This document shows, in pieces, positions 5,316 through 7,344 of a stretch of DNA of 7,344 bases. This stretch comes from Desulfobacteraceae bacterium. GTDB lineage: Bacteria; Desulfobacterota; DSM-4660; Desulfatiglandales; Desulfatiglandaceae. The stretch lies in assembly GCA_011042035.1 (NCBI GenBank), contig DQZA01000205.1:1-7344 (forward strand), read 5' to 3'. The position numbers were made by a program, and so were the translations under genes. Each line of letters opens with the position of its first letter. Positions within the stretch are counted from its first letter, which is position 1. The notes beneath the pieces were generated by a model, which was not told the origin of the DNA, did no database searches, and saw only the letters and a program-made list of their open reading frames with translations.

Positions 5316-6722
5316 TCATACGGCTGCCATTTCTCTTACAGCCCTTGCAACGACACTAAGCTCATCATCCAGGATTGTCCTCACATCGAGGACCAACTCC
5401 TCCTTTTCCACCCTGCAGATTATGGGCGGATCATATGCCCTCAGCCATTGCTCCATGCCGTGAGCGCCCATCTTTCCAGGCCTCAGGCAGACCAGCCTAG
5501 TGGGAAGTTCGACAAGGGGTAAAGCTCCACCCCCCACCTTGGAACTTCCCTCTGCGCTATGGACGATAAAGTTAGCACTCTCCAAACTCCCTATTCGCCG
5601 CAAGAGGCGTTGAGCCTTCCGCCGTAATTCCTGATATGGTTGGATGATCATTCTTAAGGTGGGAATCTCTTGCAAAGCTGTTTGTTCATCCCTGTACAGC
5701 CTCAGAGTGTGTTCAAGGGCCAGCAGCGTTAACTTGTCAATCCTCAGAGCCCTGTTCAATTGATTCTTCCTCACTGCATCCACCAGTTGCTTTGTGCCCA
5801 GTATGATCCCGGCCTGAGGCCCTCCTAAGAGCTTGTCACCACTGAAACTAACCAAATCCACACCTTCGGAAAGCACCTCTTGGACCGTGGGCTCCTTTGC
5901 GAGACCATATTTTGACAAGTCAACAAAACACCCACTTCCCAGATCCTCCATTACTGGAATACCATATCGCCTGCCCAGTTCCACCAGATCCTTCGTGTCA
6001 ACGTCTTCAGTGAATCCCACGATCTGGAAATTACTCCTATGAATCTTCATCAACAGAGCAGTCTCAGGGCCTATGACTTCCTCGTAGTCCCGCAGATGGG
6101 TCTTGTTGGTTGTACCCACCTCCACCATCTTGGCGCCACTTTTTTTCATGACCTCTGGTATTCTGAAGGAACCGCCAATTTCCACCAGTTGTCCTCGCGA
6201 TACCACTACCTCTCTCCCGCGCGCAAGGGTATCCAGGCAGATCAACACCGCAGCCGCATTGTTGTTTACCACCATCGCATCCTCGGCCCCAGTAAGCTCC
6301 TTGAGAATCTCCTGCACGTGCACATATCGGCTTCCCCTTCTTCCTTCTTTGAGATCATACTCCAGGTTGGTATATCTTCCGCTAAGGGGGCCGAACATCT
6401 CAAGGACACGCCTGGCCATCAGGGAGCGGCCTAAATTTGTATGGACCACCACCCCCGTGGCATTTATGACTGAACGCAGACTGGGCCTGTCTAACTCCCT
6501 TATCCTATTTACAACAAGGCTGGTCACGGGATTCGGGGACAGTTGTGACTCCTCGGACAGAAGTCCGCATTCTATTTCCTCCCTGAGATTGTCAAGCACC
6601 TCATGAATAGCCTTCATCACAAGGGTCCTCGGATAGGTCTCAAGTGCACGGCGAACTTCATCAGTTTCCAGCAACCGGTCCACCTTAGGAATCTTCTGGA
6701 AAAGTTGTGAGCGTCGGTCCAT
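5316..6722 (-). CDS. selA: L-seryl-tRNA(Sec) selenium transferase
   Basis: SelA is the PLP enzyme that converts Ser-tRNA(Sec) to Sec-tRNA(Sec) using selenophosphate; in bacteria it forms a large homodecamer. With the ATG at 6722 it has 468 residues (E. coli 463). The N-terminal tRNA-binding segment (QLFQKIPKVDRLLE, 6-19) is followed by the NATGVVVHTNLGRS signature (87-100), VNNNAAAVL (152-160), and VSFSGDKLLGGPQAG (291-305) with PLP-binding Lys297. The start was chosen because MDRRSQLFQKIPKVDRLL matches the family and AAGGAG lies 6 nt upstream; an in-frame ATG-less extension to 6791 adds 23 unsupported residues. It implies that the cell makes selenoproteins; selB, selC and selD are not in this window. 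Codons 3-7 are complementary to a segment further upstream (see the inverted repeat). It converges on HU and ends before the shared terminator. Confidence 0.98.
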   Translation of the reverse strand: MDRRSQLFQKIPKVDRLLETDEVRRALETYPRTLVMKAIHEVLDNLREEIECGLLSEESQLSPNPVTSLVVNRIRELDRPSLRSVINATGVVVHTNLGRSLMARRVLEMFGPLSGRYTNLEYDLKEGRRGSRYVHVQEILKELTGAEDAMVVNNNAAAVLICLDTLARGREVVVSRGQLVEIGGSFRIPEVMKKSGAKMVEVGTTNKTHLRDYEEVIGPETALLMKIHRSNFQIVGFTEDVDTKDLVELGRRYGIPVMEDLGSGCFVDLSKYGLAKEPTVQEVLSEGVDLVSFSGDKLLGGPQAGIILGTKQLVDAVRKNQLNRALRIDKLTLLALEHTLRLYRDEQTALQEIPTLRMIIQPYQELRRKAQRLLRRIGSLESANFIVHSAEGSSKVGGGALPLVELPTRLVCLRPGKMGAHGMEQWLRAYDPPIICRVEKEELVLDVRTILDDELSVVARAVREMAAV

Positions 6723-6728
6723 TGATCT

Positions 6729-6734
6729 CTCCTT
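6729..6734 (-). promoter_or_regulatory. Shine-Dalgarno site of selA
   Basis: AAGGAG on the minus strand, 6 nt before the ATG at 6722. It fixes the start at the residue where similarity to the SelA family begins. Confidence 0.8.
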
Positions 6735-6802
6735 TGACGTATGGTGCATTTTTCTAAGCAGTAGGTACAAGATCTCTCTGAGGGATCGCAAGATCTAATG
6801 GA

Positions 6803-6831
6803 TGTTAATCACAAAATCCACAAAACGTCAA
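6803..6831 (-). promoter_or_regulatory. Weak candidate promoter for selA
   Basis: TTGACG (6831-6826, five of six -35 bases), a 17-nt spacer, then TTAACA (6808-6803), a poor -10. It would give a leader of about 70 nt and would leave the right arm of the 13-bp inverted repeat upstream of the transcript. The rest of 6735-6946 shows nothing further that I can name. Confidence 0.25.
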
Positions 6832-6946
6832 ATAAGCCGACGACGCTCACAACAGCCTGCAATCACGTTAATGAATGCCCCACCCTTCCCTGTTTGTCAA
6901 AAGCACGTGCTCATTTACCCGCCTCGGATGAGATTGAGAAAACAGC

Positions 6947-6975
6947 TTGATATGGAGAACCGATTTTGTTACGAT
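6947..6975 (+). promoter_or_regulatory. Sigma70-type promoter of tRNA-His
   Basis: TTGATA (6947-6952, five of six consensus) and TACGAT (6970-6975, four of six) are separated by exactly 17 nt. Predicted transcription start is near 6982, only a few bases before the tRNA, a layout common for tRNA genes. Confidence 0.6.
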
Positions 6976-6985
6976 AAACTTTAAT

Positions 6986-7062
6986 GGTGGGTGTAGCTCA
7001 ATAGGTAGAGCACTGGGTTGTGGCCCCAGCGGTCGTGGGTTCAAATCCCATCACTCACCCCA
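6986..7062 (+). tRNA. tRNA-His (anticodon GTG), with G-1 and encoded CCA
   Basis: The full cloverleaf is readable. The acceptor GTGGGTG (6987-6993) pairs with CACTCAC (7052-7058), with one G-U. The D-stem is GCTC/GAGC, the anticodon stem CTGGG/CCCAG has loop TTGTGGC with anticodon GTG at 7020-7022, and the T-arm GTGGG/CCCAT has loop TTCAAAT. The extra G at 6986 opposite discriminator C at 7059 is the identity element of bacterial tRNA-His. CCA is encoded at 7060-7062. A single-gene transcription unit with its own promoter and terminator. Confidence 0.97.
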
Positions 7063-7072
7063 TAAGAAAATC

Positions 7073-7107
7073 AAGGGGTTACGTTAACTCGTAACCCCTT
7101 ATCTTTT
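7073..7107. terminator. Intrinsic terminator of tRNA-His, probably bidirectional
   Basis: AAGGGGTTACG (7073-7083) and CGTAACCCCTT (7090-7100) form a perfect 11-bp stem with loop TTAACT, followed by ATCTTTT on the plus strand. On the minus strand the stem is followed by GATTTTC, so it can also end the opposing frame, whose TAA stop (7081-7079) lies within the stem. Confidence 0.88.
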
Positions 7108-7344
7108 CGACCACAAAACCTGTTCCCCACCACATTCCCCACAAGGAAAGTAAAATTAGCCAAGGCAGGGTTGGCCTCTTTCTGTACAACCAATCCATCC
7201 GCTCAACCGTGCCACGGTTAGTCTTCGAGGCCATGGCTTTGGCTTGCGAGCCTTGGCCTCTTGGTGATGACTTTTTTAGAGGTTCGTCCACAACCTGTGG
7301 ACGTTCCTGTAGAAGCTCCTTCTTAGGGGCGACATATCTATTAC
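7079..7344 (-). CDS. Hypothetical protein with one C-terminal membrane segment (cut by right edge)
   Basis: The frame is open from the window edge to a TAA at 7081-7079, at least 88 residues. I do not recognise it. It begins in a polar, lysine/glutamine-rich stretch (NRYVAPKKELLQERPQ), continues through a Gly/Ser/Ala-rich linker and positively charged MDWLYRKRP, then a hydrophobic run of 20 residues, LPWLILLSLWGMWWGTGFVV, and ends VEKIRGYELT. The positive residues before the helix would place the N-terminal part in the cytoplasm. The start lies outside the window or is a GTG at 7291, which has no good ribosome site. Two strong palindromes lie within the frame (7227-7260 and 7285-7303), which weakens the coding case. 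The stop is placed neatly in the shared terminator, which supports it. Confidence 0.5.
   Translation of the reverse strand, partial: NRYVAPKKELLQERPQVVDEPLKKSSPRGQGSQAKAMASKTNRGTVERMDWLYRKRPTLPWLILLSLWGMWWGTGFVVEKIRGYELT

Larger units (their letters stand above)
6704..6853. repeat. 13-bp perfect inverted repeat flanking the selA start
   Basis: GTTGTGAGCGTCG at 6704-6716 and its exact complement CGACGCTCACAAC at 6841-6853, separated by 124 bp. The left arm is selA codons 3-7; the right arm lies 119 bp upstream of the selA start. If both are transcribed, the two arms could pair in the selA mRNA with the start codon and ribosome site just inside the base of the stem. Seen directly; the function is inference. 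Confidence 0.6.

Noticed and set aside
6723..6791. In-frame N-terminal extension of SelA by 23 residues.
   Set aside because: SelA family similarity and the strong AAGGAG site both point to the ATG at 6722.
1..7344. Search for CRISPR arrays, insertion-sequence ends, attachment sites next to tRNA-His, and defence or toxin-antitoxin pairs.
   Set aside because: No spaced identical repeats, transposase-like frames, duplicated tRNA 3' end or candidate modules were seen; the repeats found are short and degenerate.

Overview
The window reads as ordinary chromosomal housekeeping DNA from a Gram-negative, probably anaerobic bacterium. GmhA (the first step of LPS heptose synthesis) implies an outer membrane with heptose. 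SelA implies the bacterial selenocysteine system. The combination of SelA, a small FmdB-type zinc ribbon, the MEP-pathway enzyme IspF, roughly 50% GC and heavy use of TTG/GTG starts suggests a sulfate-reducing or syntrophic 'deltaproteobacterium' (Desulfobacterota). That taxonomic call is inference only; no rRNA or lineage marker is present.

Left two thirds (1-4499, minus strand). Six genes lie head to tail, in transcription order: gmhA (sedoheptulose-7-phosphate isomerase), an uncharacterised protein that looks like the deoxyhypusine-synthase fold, an FmdB-type zinc ribbon protein, ispF, then a 204-bp spacer, cysS (cysteinyl-tRNA synthetase) and the 5' part of uvrB (UvrABC repair), which overlaps cysS by 8 bp and runs off the left edge. 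Gaps in the first block are 65, 27 and 11 bp, so it is probably one operon. A sigma70-like promoter sits just upstream of gmhA. The ispF-cysS spacer is unusual: much of it, and the last codons of ispF, is made of degenerate 7-bp repeat units.

Middle (4500-5262). A 433-bp divergent spacer separates gmhA from a plus-strand HU-family DNA-binding protein gene. It holds two short inverted repeats and a duplicated leader/Shine-Dalgarno block immediately before the HU start. A strong bidirectional terminator separates HU from the convergent selA.

Right third (5263-7344). selA (L-seryl-tRNA(Sec) selenium transferase) lies on the minus strand. Codons 3-7 are perfectly complementary over 13 nt to a segment 119 nt upstream of the start codon, which may be regulatory. 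Further right, on the plus strand, is a tRNA-His(GTG) with G-1, encoded CCA, its own promoter and a terminator. A minus-strand open frame, cut by the right edge and predicted to carry one C-terminal membrane segment, ends inside that terminator.

Functionally the window groups envelope sugar synthesis, isoprenoid synthesis, translation (CysS, tRNA-His, SelA), DNA repair and nucleoid structure. I see no mobile element, CRISPR, phage or defence module. The best leads are the DHS-like protein, the heptanucleotide repeat array and the selA inverted repeat.
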